From contig NZ_MTSZ01000001.1 in assembly GCF_002118315.1 (NCBI RefSeq), positions 310,001 through 374,000 on the forward strand: a stretch of DNA of 64,000 bases, read 5' to 3'. Source of the DNA: Kiloniella majae (GTDB taxonomy: Bacteria > Pseudomonadota > Alphaproteobacteria > Kiloniellales > Kiloniellaceae). Numbering within the stretch: position 1 is the first letter of the stretch; each line of letters opens with the position of its first letter. A program made the position numbers and the translations under genes. This document shows positions 1 through 9,594 of the stretch, piece after piece. The notes beneath the pieces were generated by a model, which had not been told where the DNA came from, made no database searches, and saw nothing but the letters and a program-made list of their open reading frames with translations.

Positions 1-1
1 T

Positions 2-76
2 AAAGGCGGAAAACCAGCTGGTGATAAAGCAGGCGCCTCGACACTGAAACGGAAAAAATCGCCAAAGAAGGATTGA
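2..76 (+). CDS. possible C-terminal tail of a gene entering from the left edge
   Basis: An open frame runs in from the window edge and stops at a TGA at 74-76. It encodes a 24-residue Gly/Ala/Lys-rich tail ending in a basic KRKKSPKKD segment. A factor-independent terminator lies about 70 bp downstream, which fits a gene ending here. Another frame is also open from 28 to a TAG at about 103, so the true frame cannot be settled from this fragment. No function can be assigned. Confidence 0.25.
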   Translation, partial: KGGKPAGDKAGASTLKRKKSPKKD

Positions 77-147
77 TGATCCAAAGCTCCAAAGAAGATT
101 AGGGGTTTAAAGAAAGATCACTCGGTACTTATTGGCGTACATGATAC

Positions 148-178
148 AGGAGCTACAATTTTTATTGTGGCTCCTTTT
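148..178 (+). terminator. factor-independent terminator
   Basis: An 11-bp stem (AGGAGCTACAA at 148-158 with TTGTGGCTCCT at 165-175, one G-U pair) closes a six-base T-rich loop and is followed by a T run at 175-178. It would end transcription of the gene entering from the left edge. Confidence 0.75.
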
Positions 179-282
179 CATATCAGTGTTTTCCATTCAT
201 ACTAAAAAATACAACCTATAATTAACATGTCATCTGAAAATAATACATTTAAGAGCACCCTTATTGATAAGGAACTTAAGAC

Positions 283-768
283 GTGAGCATTCAAACTGGC
301 CGTACAGCTATTCTTGTACCGATGACCGAAGCAGATTACCCTGTCTGGCGTGAGCGCGGTATTAAAGCCTATGCGGAAGACAAAGCACAGTCAGGATACA
401 GCCTTGAAAACGCACAGAAACTGTCCGAAGAATCATACGCAACAAGCCTGCCAAAAGGTGTAAACACGCCGGATAACTATATCTTCACTATTTTAAATGC
501 TTCGGAACAACCCGTTGGAGCACTGTGGTTCGCCGTCAAGGAAGACTACGGTAAAAAGACCGCTTTCATTTATGATATTGAAATTAATCTGGCAGAACGT
601 GGCAAGGGATTGGGCAAAGCAACCATGCTGGCGTTAGAAGCAGAGATAAAGAAACTTGGTATCAATAGAATTGGATTGCATGTCTTTGCCTTTAACAAAA
701 CAGCACACGCACTCTATGCATCGCTTGGTTACAAAAGCACAGATATCACGATGGAAAAGATCATCTAG
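283..768 (+). CDS. GNAT family N-acetyltransferase
   Basis: A 161-residue protein of usual GNAT length. It probably transfers an acetyl group from acetyl-CoA to a small amine, but the acceptor cannot be read from sequence. The acetyl-CoA pyrophosphate loop is visible as RGKGLG near residue 108, in the expected R/Q-x-x-G-x-G/A form, followed by the alpha helix and the C-terminal FNKTAHALYASLGYK segment typical of the fold. The start is GTG, preceded by an AAGGAA ribosome-binding site about 10 bases upstream. It is monocistronic, with a terminator before it and a convergent MocR gene after it. Confidence 0.85.
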   Translation: MSIQTGRTAILVPMTEADYPVWRERGIKAYAEDKAQSGYSLENAQKLSEESYATSLPKGVNTPDNYIFTILNASEQPVGALWFAVKEDYGKKTAFIYDIEINLAERGKGLGKATMLALEAEIKKLGINRIGLHVFAFNKTAHALYASLGYKSTDITMEKII

Positions 769-793
769 ATAACGATCTATATAGAATGTCCCC

Positions 794-2179
794 TTATCTC
801 AACAGATCTTCTAGTACCTCGAATATCTTGGGGTTCTGTGATTGGGCAGCATTAAAACGGATATAGTTATCAGCGGATTGCGTAATACTGAAAACGCTAC
901 CGGGTGCCAGAATGACGTCACGGGCCAAGGCACGCTGTGCCAAATCAGCAGCATTTACACTTTTGGGCAATTCACACCAGAGAAACATGCCCCCACGTGG
1001 TTCTATCCACGGTTTGATCCCCAGCGAGGTCAAACGGGCAGCCGTAGTACCCATTGTATCGGCCAACTTTGTTTTCAGAGCATCCAGATGTTTACGATAG
1101 CTGCCGTCTTTTAAAACCGACAACACAAGTTCAGCTGAAAAATGTCCTGCCCCAAACGACGTAGCAATGCGCAGATCCACCAAACTATCAATCCAGTCTG
1201 GCCGGGCAATAATATAACCGCAGCGTACAGAAGCCGAGAGTGTTTTTGAGAAGCTGCCGATATGAACAACCCGCTCTAAACCGTCAAAAGCAGCATAGCG
1301 CGGTGCGTGTTCATGCTCCAGATCCGCAAAGATATCATCTTCAATAATGGTCAGATTGTGTTGTTCAGCAAGCTTTAGAACCCTATGAGCTACAACAGGG
1401 GACAAGGTTGCGCCTGTGGGGTTATGTAAACCCGAGTTAGTAATGTAAAGCTTTGGTTTGTGCTCAATCAAGACTTGCTCAAATGCCCCGACATCCGGGC
1501 CATTAGGAGTAAATGGTACCGAAATCACCTTTGCACGATGCGCCCTTAAAAGCGCGTGAAAGTTAAAATAACAGGGATCATCAACAACCACGCAATGCCC
1601 CGGTTCAAGCAAAAATCGGCAAAGCTGGTCAATAGCCTGCGTACCAGACCCTGTGAGAATAATTTGATCCGGGCTGGCATCGATACCGTGCCCTCCTGCC
1701 CGTCTGGCAAGAAACTGGCGCAATTCTGACAATCCCAATGGCGATCCATATTCAGTCAAAATTGTATCATTCGCCCGTGATAGAGATCGCAAAGCCTTGC
1801 GAATAGATGTTTCCGGCATCCACGACGGTGGCATCCACCCACACCCCGGCTTCAAGAAATTTCTTCCCGCATCTAGCGACTGCCGTGATACCCATAGGGG
1901 ATCAACCTCCCGATCCAGTTTGGGGCCGATTTCCGCCAAAGACAAAGGCGCCAATTGTCCTGCCACATAAAACCCTGATCCGGGTCGCGATATGATAATT
2001 CCTTCGGCTGAGAGACGATCATAGGCATCGACAATGGTTGATTTGGAAACCTGCATATCATCGGCAAAGCGACGGATAGAGGGTAACTTTGCCCCGGGTG
2101 CAAGTGTACGAGCAGCAATCCGCTGTCTGATCGCATCCATTGCTCGTTCAACCAGTGTCGTTTCTTCTGCCAACATCAT
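794..2179 (-). CDS. MocR/PdxR-type regulator (GntR HTH fused to aminotransferase fold)
   Basis: A 461-residue transcription factor. Residues 8-72 form a GntR winged helix (KLPSIRRFADDMQVSKSTIV), and roughly 100-455 form a fold-type I aminotransferase domain. The PLP-binding features are intact: HNPTG with Asn253, the D281 region and the Schiff-base lysine K312 in SFSKTL. Such proteins are PLP-dependent sensors rather than enzymes (GabR, PdxR). It is divergent from an EamA-LysE exporter operon, and the intergenic region holds repeated AACTGTAC half-sites, so it very probably controls both itself and the exporters. The start offers two adjacent ATGs; either is possible. Confidence 0.93.
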   Translation of the reverse strand: MMLAEETTLVERAMDAIRQRIAARTLAPGAKLPSIRRFADDMQVSKSTIVDAYDRLSAEGIIISRPGSGFYVAGQLAPLSLAEIGPKLDREVDPLWVSRQSLDAGRNFLKPGCGWMPPSWMPETSIRKALRSLSRANDTILTEYGSPLGLSELRQFLARRAGGHGIDASPDQIILTGSGTQAIDQLCRFLLEPGHCVVVDDPCYFNFHALLRAHRAKVISVPFTPNGPDVGAFEQVLIEHKPKLYITNSGLHNPTGATLSPVVAHRVLKLAEQHNLTIIEDDIFADLEHEHAPRYAAFDGLERVVHIGSFSKTLSASVRCGYIIARPDWIDSLVDLRIATSFGAGHFSAELVLSVLKDGSYRKHLDALKTKLADTMGTTAARLTSLGIKPWIEPRGGMFLWCELPKSVNAADLAQRALARDVILAPGSVFSITQSADNYIRFNAAQSQNPKIFEVLEDLLR

Positions 2180-2201
2180 ATCTGTACCTATTCCGTAACC
2201 A

Positions 2202-2244
2202 GTACAGTTTAATCAAACTGTACTTAACTGTATCTGGTACAGTT
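2202..2244. promoter_or_regulatory. MocR operator cluster (two inverted repeats)
   Basis: Two consecutive inverted repeats share the half-site AACTGTAC. The first has arms GTACAGTTT (2202-2210) and AAACTGTAC (2215-2223) with a 4-base spacer. The second has arms AACTGTA (2226-2232) and TACAGTT (2238-2244) with a 5-base spacer. A further TCTGTACC lies at 2181-2188. All sit between the divergent MocR and EamA genes, where the operators of this family are expected. Binding is inferred. Confidence 0.7.
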
Positions 2245-2352
2245 TTCTTTGGCAACCTACATAGGTATCGAGGCCGGGTAACATCTTTATCCCCTTTAAT
2301 TCCATTTCGGCGCCCAATTCCGCATGGGCAAAAAATGACAGGACGGTAGGTT

Positions 2353-3282
2353 ATGAAGAACATAAACAAAGGCTGGATATATGGCTTTATTGGCATGACG
2401 ATTTTCAGTGCTTCCCTGCCTGCAACACGCGCTGCCGTTGGTTCTTTTGACCCGATCTTCCTGACGTTGGCACGGGGGAGCATTGCCGGGTTACTTGGCC
2501 TCGCGCTTCTATTGGTATTCAGGGAAAAACGTCCACGGGCAAAAGACCTGCTTTCCCTGTTAATCGTGGCTCTTGGTGTTGTTGTTGGCTTCCCCCTACT
2601 CACGGCCTATGCATTAGAGCATGTAACAGCCGCCCATTCGACGGTCTTCATTGGCTTGCTTCCGCTTGCTACGGCTATATTCGGCGTCCTTCGCGGGAAT
2701 GAAAAACCACAGGCAATATTTTGGCTATTCTCACTATTGGGGTCAGCCTTGGTCGCTGGATACGCCCTTATTGAAAGTGCCGGATCCTTCAGTCTTTGGG
2801 ATTTTCTTATGTTTGCTGCAATTGTGCTCTGTGGGCTTGCCTACGCCGAAGGGGCAAAATTGTCGCGACGACTAGGGGGATGGCAAGTTATCTCTTGGGC
2901 CCTCGTTCTTTCACTACCGCTGATGATCCCGATTACTTTCTATACGATGCCTGACAGTTTTAGTGATGTGACAACACCAGCCTGGGTCGGTTTGGCCTAT
3001 GTCTCTCTCTTTAGCATGCTGATTGGCTTTATCTTCTGGTATCGTGGATTGGTCGAAGGAGGGATCGCCTCTGTCGGTCAACTCCAACTCCTGCAACCTT
3101 TTTTCAGTCTGATACTCGCGGCCCTTCTTCTGGGGGAAACTGTAAACATGGCAATGATGATCGTAACCCTTGCCGTTGTTCTCTGTGTCGCCGGAGCAAA
3201 ACGTTTCGGGCAAAACAATGCTCCCGCATCCCCTTCTGCCAATAATCTGGCGAGCATCAACGCAACAAACGCAGGATCGTGA
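2353..3282 (+). CDS. EamA/DMT-family transporter
   Basis: A 309-residue inner-membrane protein with ten predicted hydrophobic segments arranged as two EamA repeats (roughly 8-140 and 150-285). Family members export amino acids, metabolites or drugs. A conserved PATRAAVGSFDP segment lies in the first helix pair, and the last helix pair carries LLQPFFSLILAALLLGE, typical of the second repeat. The ATG is preceded by a GGTAGG-like site. The stop is only one base before the start of the LysE gene, so the two are translated from one message, and the divergent MocR gene is the likely regulator. The substrate is unknown. Confidence 0.9.
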   Translation: MKNINKGWIYGFIGMTIFSASLPATRAAVGSFDPIFLTLARGSIAGLLGLALLLVFREKRPRAKDLLSLLIVALGVVVGFPLLTAYALEHVTAAHSTVFIGLLPLATAIFGVLRGNEKPQAIFWLFSLLGSALVAGYALIESAGSFSLWDFLMFAAIVLCGLAYAEGAKLSRRLGGWQVISWALVLSLPLMIPITFYTMPDSFSDVTTPAWVGLAYVSLFSMLIGFIFWYRGLVEGGIASVGQLQLLQPFFSLILAALLLGETVNMAMMIVTLAVVLCVAGAKRFGQNNAPASPSANNLASINATNAGS

Positions 3283-3283
3283 A

Positions 3284-3928
3284 ATGTCAGGCCTTGAGGA
3301 TATTCCCCCCTATCTCTCGACGATAGCTGTTTCTTATGTTGCTTATCTTGTCGCAACAATTAGCCCGGGCCCCGCGAACCTGGCGATTATGTCCACCTCT
3401 ATGAGTGAAGGGCGTAAACCTGGCCTGTTATTAGCGTCTGGTGTTATAATCGGATCTTTGACATGGGGAATGCTGGCTGCTATCGGCCTTTCCAGCCTTC
3501 TTTCATCCTTTGCATGGTTGATGACTGCACTTCGCATTATTGGTGGCCTGTACCTACTATGGCTCGCCTATAAATCATTAAAGTCTGCCCTGGGGTCCCA
3601 TGCCCCGAAAGCAATGAAAACAGGAAAAACCCGCAGTAATATTCAATATTTCCTCCTCGGCCTGGGTATCCACCTGACAAATCCGAAATCTATCTTCGCT
3701 TGGGTATCCATTATAGCCGTTGGCATCAAGCCGGATGCGCCTACCAGTATCACCTTTATTATTGTCGGCGGATGTATTCTGTTGGGCGTTCTTGTCTTTG
3801 GCGGGTATGCACTGGCTTTCTCGACACAAAAAATGATCGCGCTCTATCAATCATTCAGACGCTGGATTGAAGGCACAGCCGCTTTGATCTTTGGCTTTGC
3901 CAGTTTCAAGCTGCTAACAATGAAATGA
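3284..3928 (+). CDS. LysE/RhtB-family amino-acid exporter
   Basis: A 214-residue membrane exporter with about six hydrophobic segments. The family signature SPGPANLAIMSTSM is near residue 25 and the HLTNPKSIFAWVS motif is near residue 120. An open frame extends upstream into the EamA gene, but the ATG at 3284 has an AGGATCG site, gives the standard family length and follows the EamA stop at 3282 by one base, so I chose it. With EamA it forms a two-exporter operon under probable MocR control, which suggests an amino acid or amine derivative as substrate. Confidence 0.9.
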   Translation: MSGLEDIPPYLSTIAVSYVAYLVATISPGPANLAIMSTSMSEGRKPGLLLASGVIIGSLTWGMLAAIGLSSLLSSFAWLMTALRIIGGLYLLWLAYKSLKSALGSHAPKAMKTGKTRSNIQYFLLGLGIHLTNPKSIFAWVSIIAVGIKPDAPTSITFIIVGGCILLGVLVFGGYALAFSTQKMIALYQSFRRWIEGTAALIFGFASFKLLTMK

Positions 3929-4060
3929 AATTCCGAGAGAGAGAATTCCTGAAGATACTATTCCAAATAAACCTCACCTGAAAAACAGGTATAACAACTT
4001 GAAACAACGACCACGCCATGAGAAGAGAAATGACAATTTCTTTCTTGTGGAGTGAAAACA

Positions 4061-4381
4061 ATGCCTTGGGTTTATCTTGTACTGGCGGGTATTTTCGAAT
4101 GTGGGTGGGCTATCGGGCTTAAATACGCTGATGGCTGGACCAAGCTTGTCCCTTCCCTTTTGACGATTGCCGCCATGGCGCTCAGCTTCTGGCTTCTATC
4201 CGCTGCCATGAAAACGATCCCTGTGGGTACGGCCTATGCTGTCTGGACAGGCATAGGAACCGTTGGGGTCGCCATTTTAGGCATGATCCTGTTTAACGAA
4301 AGCCACGACATCATGCGCATTATCTGCCTGCTTCTCATCGTTTCTGGCATCGTCGGACTAAAGGTCTTTTCGCCGATTTAA
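4061..4381 (+). CDS. sugE: SMR-family SugE/Gdx-type exporter
   Basis: A 106-residue protein with four transmembrane helices. The membrane-embedded glutamate is in AGIFECGWAIGLKYADG near residue 13, and the helix-3 motif GTAYAVWTGIGTVG is the SugE/Gdx form. Family members export guanidinium or quaternary ammonium ions by proton antiport as an inverted dimer. I chose the ATG at 4061 because a GGAG site (4049-4052) lies eight bases before it; the upstream in-frame GTG at 4052 would overlap that site. It is 132 bp after LysE, so it may have its own promoter. I saw no convincing guanidine riboswitch upstream. Confidence 0.92.
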   Translation: MPWVYLVLAGIFECGWAIGLKYADGWTKLVPSLLTIAAMALSFWLLSAAMKTIPVGTAYAVWTGIGTVGVAILGMILFNESHDIMRIICLLLIVSGIVGLKVFSPI

Positions 4382-4647
4382 TGTTAATTACCTACCTGCT
4401 AAATTTAAGATAATAACTTTTCATATAACAAAGACTAGCACTCATATCCTGAAATAAATTTATAACAATTAAATTCAAATTTAACCTTTTACTCTTTAGT
4501 GTACATATATAATTCATCATTTACAGATGGCATTACACACGCACAAGATGCATTATTTTCATTAAAAATTTAAGAGTAAATTAACTTACTACATACGATA
4601 GTATGTGAGTCATGCGGGGGGAATCGAAACAAACCAAGGCTTGAAAC

Positions 4648-6723
4648 ATGCTTAACACTACGATTAAAGATCAAGAGACAGAAGTTTCATTACCACGACA
4701 CTCTTCTCGTACCAACTTTTTTACAAATATGAAGGTAGGAATGAAGATAGGTCTGGGCTCAGCTCTTACCTTATTTCTTCTCGCTGTTGTTGGTTTCATT
4801 TCTTATAACGGTACTTCCCGGGCAGAAAAAAACTTCTCTGAATACCGTTCATATGCCTTACAAACCAATCAGATGGGGCGTATTCAGGCCAACCTACTGA
4901 CAGCAAGACTTTTCGCGAAAGATTACATTAAAACAAACAAAGATTCATCTGCAGAAAAAGTATCCCAACGGATTCAAATAACAGTCGATCTTATCAACGA
5001 ATCAAAAAGCTTATTTCAACGCCCGGAAGCTATTGAGCTGATGGATAAAGCCTCTAAAGATATGCTGACATATCAAGAATCTTTTCAAAAAGTAAGAGAG
5101 CACGTTAACCAGCGAAATGAACAAGTAGAAAAGATGAACACAATAGGTCCTCTCTCTGAAAAAAGCCTAACAAACATCATGGAAAGTGCCTATAAGGATG
5201 GAGACGCATCAGCCAGCTACATGGCCGGAATTACACTAAGGCATCTGCTATTGGCAAGGCTTTATGCGACCCGCTATTTGGTAGATAACACAGCTGCCAG
5301 CGCAGAGCGCTCTATATCTGAATTAACAAACTTTAGCACCACAGCTGATAATATGCTTCAAGAGCTTGAAAATCCTACCCGCCAAAAATTGGCTCAGGAA
5401 GTAAAAGACCTCGCTAGTCAGTATCTGATTACGTTCAAGGAAACTGTTAAAACCATCAGCGAAAGAAATACTATTATTACAGGAAGTCTTGATGTTATTG
5501 GCCCAAAACTTGCCGATGAAACCGAGCAACTAAAACTCCAAAACAAAGCACTCCAGGATGAGCTAGGCCCACGCGCTGTAAAATCTATGGAAGAAACTGT
5601 GGTAATTACAGCTGTAATATCTATTGGTGCGATTATCGTTGGTATAATTTTATCATTCTTCACAGGTCGCATGATCGCAGGACCAGTTAACAACATGACT
5701 TCCGCAATGAACGACCTTGCCCAAGGAGATCTGGATACAGAAATTCCAGCCATTGGGCAAAAAGACGAAATTGGACATATGGCTTCTGCTGTTCAAGTAT
5801 TCAAAGATAATGCAATTGCAGTGAAAAAAATGCAGGCAGAGAAGTTAGAGCAAGATCAACGCATTGAAGAAGAGAATAAACGCCGAACAGAAGAAATGGC
5901 AGACAAATTTGAAAGTAGTGTGGGATCTATCATCAGCACAGTATCTTCAGCGGCGACAGAGTTGCAACATACGGCTCAGTCAATGTCTTCTACAGCTGAA
6001 GAAACCAATACGCAGTCAAATGCTGTTCGCTCGGCCTCAGAAGATGCTTCTTCAAATGTCCAAACAGTTGCGTCTGCGACAGAAGAGCTTTCTGCTTCTA
6101 TTGGGGAAATTAATCGACAGATTGAAGAATCAACAACAATTGCACAAAAAGCAGTTAATGATGCAGATACTGCAAATGAAAATGTGAAGGGGCTTTCAGA
6201 CGCAGCCCAAAAAATTGGCGAAGTAGTTGGATTGATTTCAGACATCGCAGAGCAAACAAATTTACTAGCCTTAAATGCCACAATAGAAGCGGCAAGAGCT
6301 GGAGAATCTGGAAAAGGTTTTGCCGTTGTTGCCAGTGAAGTTAAATCTCTTGCCAATCAAACTGCAAAAGCAACTGAAGACATTTCAATTCAGGTTACTC
6401 AGATGCAAAATGCAACAAATGGTACAGTACGTTCTATTGAAGGAATTACCGAAATCATCAAGAACATAAGCACAAATACAACATCCATTTCCGCGGCAAT
6501 AGATCAGCAGACGAGTGCCACTCAAGAGATATCAAAAAACGTCCAAGAAGCAGCAGTTGGCACCCAACAAGTTTCAACAAATATAACAACGGTTCAACAA
6601 GCTGCTGAGCAAACTGGAGCATCTTCAAGCGAGGTCCTAGAAGCGGCAGGAGAACTTTCGAAACAGTCTGAAACACTCCGATCTGAAGTTGATAACTTCA
6701 TTCAAGGATTAAGGGCCTCCTAA
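4648..6723 (+). CDS. methyl-accepting chemotaxis protein with HBM-type sensor
   Basis: A 691-residue chemoreceptor. TM1 is at about 34-53 and TM2 at about 318-338, enclosing a ~265-residue all-helical periplasmic region. A HAMP domain follows (about 340-395), then the signalling coiled coil with the hairpin tip [19 protein letters not shown]. The size and the twofold pattern (LLTARLFAKDYI near 83, LLLARLYATRYL near 200) match a helical bimodular sensor, as in McpS, which binds organic acids. There is no C-terminal CheR/CheB pentapeptide. A 266-bp AT-rich leader with a small ACATAC/GTATGT hairpin at 4591-4606 precedes it. The ligand is unknown. Confidence 0.95.
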   Translation: MLNTTIKDQETEVSLPRHSSRTNFFTNMKVGMKIGLGSALTLFLLAVVGFISYNGTSRAEKNFSEYRSYALQTNQMGRIQANLLTARLFAKDYIKTNKDSSAEKVSQRIQITVDLINESKSLFQRPEAIELMDKASKDMLTYQESFQKVREHVNQRNEQVEKMNTIGPLSEKSLTNIMESAYKDGDASASYMAGITLRHLLLARLYATRYLVDNTAASAERSISELTNFSTTADNMLQELENPTRQKLAQEVKDLASQYLITFKETVKTISERNTIITGSLDVIGPKLADETEQLKLQNKALQDELGPRAVKSMEETVVITAVISIGAIIVGIILSFFTGRMIAGPVNNMTSAMNDLAQGDLDTEIPAIGQKDEIGHMASAVQVFKDNAIAVKKMQAEKLEQDQRIEEENKRRTEEMADKFESSVGSIISTVSSAATELQHTAQSMSSTAEETNTQSNAVRSASEDASSNVQTVASATEELSASIGEINRQIEESTTIAQKAVNDADTANENVKGLSDAAQKIGEVVGLISDIAEQTNLLALNATIEAARAGESGKGFAVVASEVKSLANQTAKATEDISIQVTQMQNATNGTVRSIEGITEIIKNISTNTTSISAAIDQQTSATQEISKNVQEAAVGTQQVSTNITTVQQAAEQTGASSSEVLEAAGELSKQSETLRSEVDNFIQGLRAS

Positions 6724-6735
6724 ATAATCTAAGTA

Positions 6736-6784
6736 AAAAGATAACAGGCCAAATTCCAGTTATGAATTTGGCCTGTTATCTTTT
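6736..6784. terminator. bidirectional terminator with 20-bp perfect stem
   Basis: Positions 6736-6755 and 6765-6784 are perfect reverse complements over 20 bp (core AAAAGATAACAGGCC) around a nine-base loop. A-rich and T-rich ends give U runs in both directions. It lies between the converging chemoreceptor and rhodanese genes and can stop both. Confidence 0.92.
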
Positions 6785-6808
6785 CGAAATATGTTCTAAA
6801 TAATTTTA

Positions 6809-7189
6809 TTAAGGCGACTCAACGTCTCCACCGGCATCAACCCAGTCCTTGATCGCGCCAAGATTACGAACGTTTTCGTAGCCCATATCCATCAGAACTT
6901 TTCCACTGAGCGCCGAGCGCCCACCAGACGCACAGTAAAGAACAATCATCTTGTCGCGCGTCAATTCTTTCTGGTGCATCGGCGTTGTGGGGTCCGCCTT
7001 GAATTCCAGCATACCTCGGGAAATATTAATCGCCCCCGGGACCATACCTGTTGCTTTCAGTTCCTGTGCATCCCTGACGTCAACAACAACTACGTTGCTC
7101 TGACCCAATACTTCCATTAACCCGGCGGGACTGATTGTTGGCACCTCTGCCTTAGCTTGCGCCACAATCTCCACTACGGACTTAATCAT
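6809..7189 (-). CDS. rhodanese-like sulfurtransferase
   Basis: A 126-residue single-domain rhodanese, probably cytoplasmic since there is no signal peptide. The VVDVRDAQEL segment is near residue 35 and the active-site loop CASGGRS near residue 85 has the catalytic cysteine six residues before the serine, the usual sulfurtransferase size. The C-terminal GYENVRNLGAIKDWVDAGG is typical of the family. It may carry persulfide sulfur. An AGGAG-like site precedes the ATG. It is monocistronic between two chemoreceptor genes and shows no obvious functional link to them. Confidence 0.92.
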   Translation of the reverse strand: MIKSVVEIVAQAKAEVPTISPAGLMEVLGQSNVVVVDVRDAQELKATGMVPGAINISRGMLEFKADPTTPMHQKELTRDKMIVLYCASGGRSALSGKVLMDMGYENVRNLGAIKDWVDAGGDVESP

Positions 7190-7543
7190 AACCTAGTTCT
7201 CCTTTAATCCTCTCAGGTTTGAGAAATATTCACCTAATCTACACGATGATCAAAAAATAATTACGTGAAAAACTTATGTCAGATTTTAAATCCTGAAAAC
7301 TAAATTTTCGTTAGTTCCAAGAAACCAGCCAACAACAATCCAAAAAGTACAGAGTAGAAAGCCATGCAAACACGCTTGAGGACAACTTGCAGAAACTAGA
7401 AACAATCCTAAATGGCCCATTTAATCATAAATTAATGATAAAACCGTAATATTTAACCCATTGTTGGGGTTGAAGGCAGTAGTTCCCCCACTTTTTCAAA
7501 AACATGTGTGTTGTCTTTTAACCTGTTTAGAAGAGGTCGTTTC
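7190..7543. other. intergenic region between divergent rhodanese and chemoreceptor genes
   Basis: This 354-bp stretch holds the ribosome-binding site of the rhodanese gene at its left end and that of the chemoreceptor at its right end. It is AT-rich (for example 7420-7460) and must contain two divergent promoters. I see no further gene, strong hairpin or repeat. Confidence 0.5.
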
Positions 7544-9517
7544 ATGTCTCTGTCAAAGCTTTCTTTCCGCAATTTAAAACTGGCATACCAAGTCAATTTA
7601 ACAAGTGTTATTGCCCTAATTGGCTTTATTATTGTCGGTGGTATCCTCTTCACCAGTTCTAAAACGGTGCTCTCTTCACAAGAAACTCAAACACGCTCGG
7701 CACAGGCAATGGAGTTGGTTTCCAGTGTAAAGTATGAATTTCTCAATGCCCGCAGACGCGAAAAAGATTTTCTGATCAGGCTAAATGAAAAGTATATCGG
7801 ACAACATGCCGAGGTGATCACCAAAGCATCCAGTCAATTAACCCAGCTAAGAAGTCTGGTTACAGGGCCGGAAGTTCTCAAAGCCATAGATACAACCCAG
7901 GACGGCATTAAAAAGTATCAATCCCAGTTTAAGCTGGTCACCAGTCAATGGCTGAAAATGGGATTAAATGAAGAGGCAGGATTGCGAGGTAAGCTGAGAA
8001 AATCAGTTCACAATGTTGAAAGCAAACTAAAGGAATTCAAAAGCGATCGTTTGCTTGTCACCATGTTGATGATGCGACGCCATGAAAAAGATTTTCTCTT
8101 GCGTCTTCAAGACAAATACGTTGGTCGCATGGATACACGCCAGGAAGAATTCAGTGCCGATCTGGCCAAAGCGGACATCCCGCCAGCCGCGAAACAAGAA
8201 ATCACCACGCTTATGACGTCTTATCTAAACGACTTTAAAGCGCTAGCAGCCACAAGACTTCAAACGCAAGAAGACATCAAAGTTCTGAGTGCCATATTTG
8301 CAGAGATGGAACCACACTTCGCCCTTGTTTTCGCCAGTACTCAAGAGAATTTTCGTCAAGCTGCTTTAACAGGGACGTCGGCAATTTCTGATAGCCAGAA
8401 CTTAACATTAACATTGATCGTGGTCATCACTTTCGCTGTTTTTGCAATCGGGATTTTAATTGGCAAAGGCATTACTACGCCGCTCAAAAAACTAACCGAT
8501 AGCATGACTGTTTTAGCCGCTGGTAATAAAGATACAGATGTATCCGTCACAGACAGAACAAATGAACTCGGTGAAATGGGGCGGGCCGTTCTCGTCTTTA
8601 AAGAAAACATGATCAAAGCTGAAGAACTCGCCATTGCACAGGCAGCAGAGCAGGCAGAAAAGCTTAAACGATCAAACAGTATTAATCAGCTAACCGAAGA
8701 TTTTGAGGCACAGATAAAACAAATCCTTGGGTCGGTTGATGGCGCTGTGGATCAAATGGAAGATACCGCAAGTTCAATGAATAATTCAGCTGATCAAGTC
8801 AGCAAACAATCAACTGCTGTTGCAAATGCTGCCAATGAAGCCTCGTCAAATGTGCAAACAGTCGCCTCGGCCTCAGAACAACTTGCAGCTTCCATTAAAG
8901 AAATTGGCTTACAGGTCAGCAAATCTACTCAAGTGGCCTCGGATGCTGTCAAACAGGCCAATGACACCAACGCTGTTATTCAGGGCCTTGATCATTCTGC
9001 CCAGAAGATAGGCGAAGTTCTTGCCCTTATCCACGACATTGCCGAGCAAACTAATCTTCTTGCTCTTAATGCAACAATCGAAGCGGCCCGGGCTGGTGAA
9101 GCCGGTAAAGGTTTTGCCGTTGTCGCATCAGAAGTTAAAAGCCTCGCCAGCCAGACCTCTAGTGCAACAGAAGAGATCGGTAGCCAGATCACAGGCATAC
9201 AAAATGCAACAGGAGATGCGGTTCAGGCCATAGGTTCAATAGGAAAAACCATTAGCACAATGGATGAAATTGCCTCGGCCATTGCCGCAGCAGTTGAACA
9301 ACAGATGGCCGCTACTCAGGAAATTGCCCGCAACGTTGAGCGTGCGGCAAACGGTACAGATTCCGTGACCCAGAATATTAATAATGTCAGCAATACAGCC
9401 AAAGAAAGCGAAGCCGCTGCCAATCAGGTAAAACGAGCATCGGTTGAGCTATCTGGCGAATCTGGGAAACTCAATTCCTACGTATCGAGCTTTATCCAAC
9501 AGGTAAAAGCTGCGTAA
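7544..9517 (+). CDS. methyl-accepting chemotaxis protein with duplicated HBM motif
   Basis: A 657-residue chemoreceptor. TM1 is at 19-38 and TM2 at about 288-307. The periplasmic sensor carries the helical-bimodular hallmark twice: [17 protein letters not shown] at 70-86 and [17 protein letters not shown] at 178-194, one per four-helix bundle. HAMP follows at about 308-360, then the signalling domain with [19 protein letters not shown]. The ATG at 7544 is chosen because an AGAGG site lies seven bases upstream; an in-frame GTG at 7508 lacks one. HBM receptors typically sense organic acids such as TCA-cycle intermediates. A clean terminator follows. Confidence 0.95.
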   Translation: MSLSKLSFRNLKLAYQVNLTSVIALIGFIIVGGILFTSSKTVLSSQETQTRSAQAMELVSSVKYEFLNARRREKDFLIRLNEKYIGQHAEVITKASSQLTQLRSLVTGPEVLKAIDTTQDGIKKYQSQFKLVTSQWLKMGLNEEAGLRGKLRKSVHNVESKLKEFKSDRLLVTMLMMRRHEKDFLLRLQDKYVGRMDTRQEEFSADLAKADIPPAAKQEITTLMTSYLNDFKALAATRLQTQEDIKVLSAIFAEMEPHFALVFASTQENFRQAALTGTSAISDSQNLTLTLIVVITFAVFAIGILIGKGITTPLKKLTDSMTVLAAGNKDTDVSVTDRTNELGEMGRAVLVFKENMIKAEELAIAQAAEQAEKLKRSNSINQLTEDFEAQIKQILGSVDGAVDQMEDTASSMNNSADQVSKQSTAVANAANEASSNVQTVASASEQLAASIKEIGLQVSKSTQVASDAVKQANDTNAVIQGLDHSAQKIGEVLALIHDIAEQTNLLALNATIEAARAGEAGKGFAVVASEVKSLASQTSSATEEIGSQITGIQNATGDAVQAIGSIGKTISTMDEIASAIAAAVEQQMAATQEIARNVERAANGTDSVTQNINNVSNTAKESEAAANQVKRASVELSGESGKLNSYVSSFIQQVKAA

Positions 9518-9533
9518 CCCCCCCAAAGTCACC

Positions 9534-9561
9534 ACGGCCACACTTAGAAAAGTGTGGCCGT
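9534..9561. terminator. bidirectional factor-independent terminator
   Basis: A perfect 12-bp GC-rich stem (ACGGCCACACTT at 9534-9545, AAGTGTGGCCGT at 9550-9561) closes the loop AGAA. It lies between the converging chemoreceptor and the 9595 gene. The T run is imperfect on the plus side. Confidence 0.8.
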
Positions 9562-9594
9562 AGTCTTAATTTCAAAGCAGACAGAGGCAGCTAT

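Noticed and set aside
2148-2603. Minus-strand 151-codon frame across the MocR/EamA region
   Set aside because: It covers the operator region and the start of the EamA gene; its basic composition is a by-product of antisense reading.
3929-4060. Guanidine riboswitch upstream of sugE
   Set aside because: Short hairpins occur (ACCTG/CAGGT at 3976-3990), but none has the ACGR loops of guanidine-II or other known guanidine motifs.
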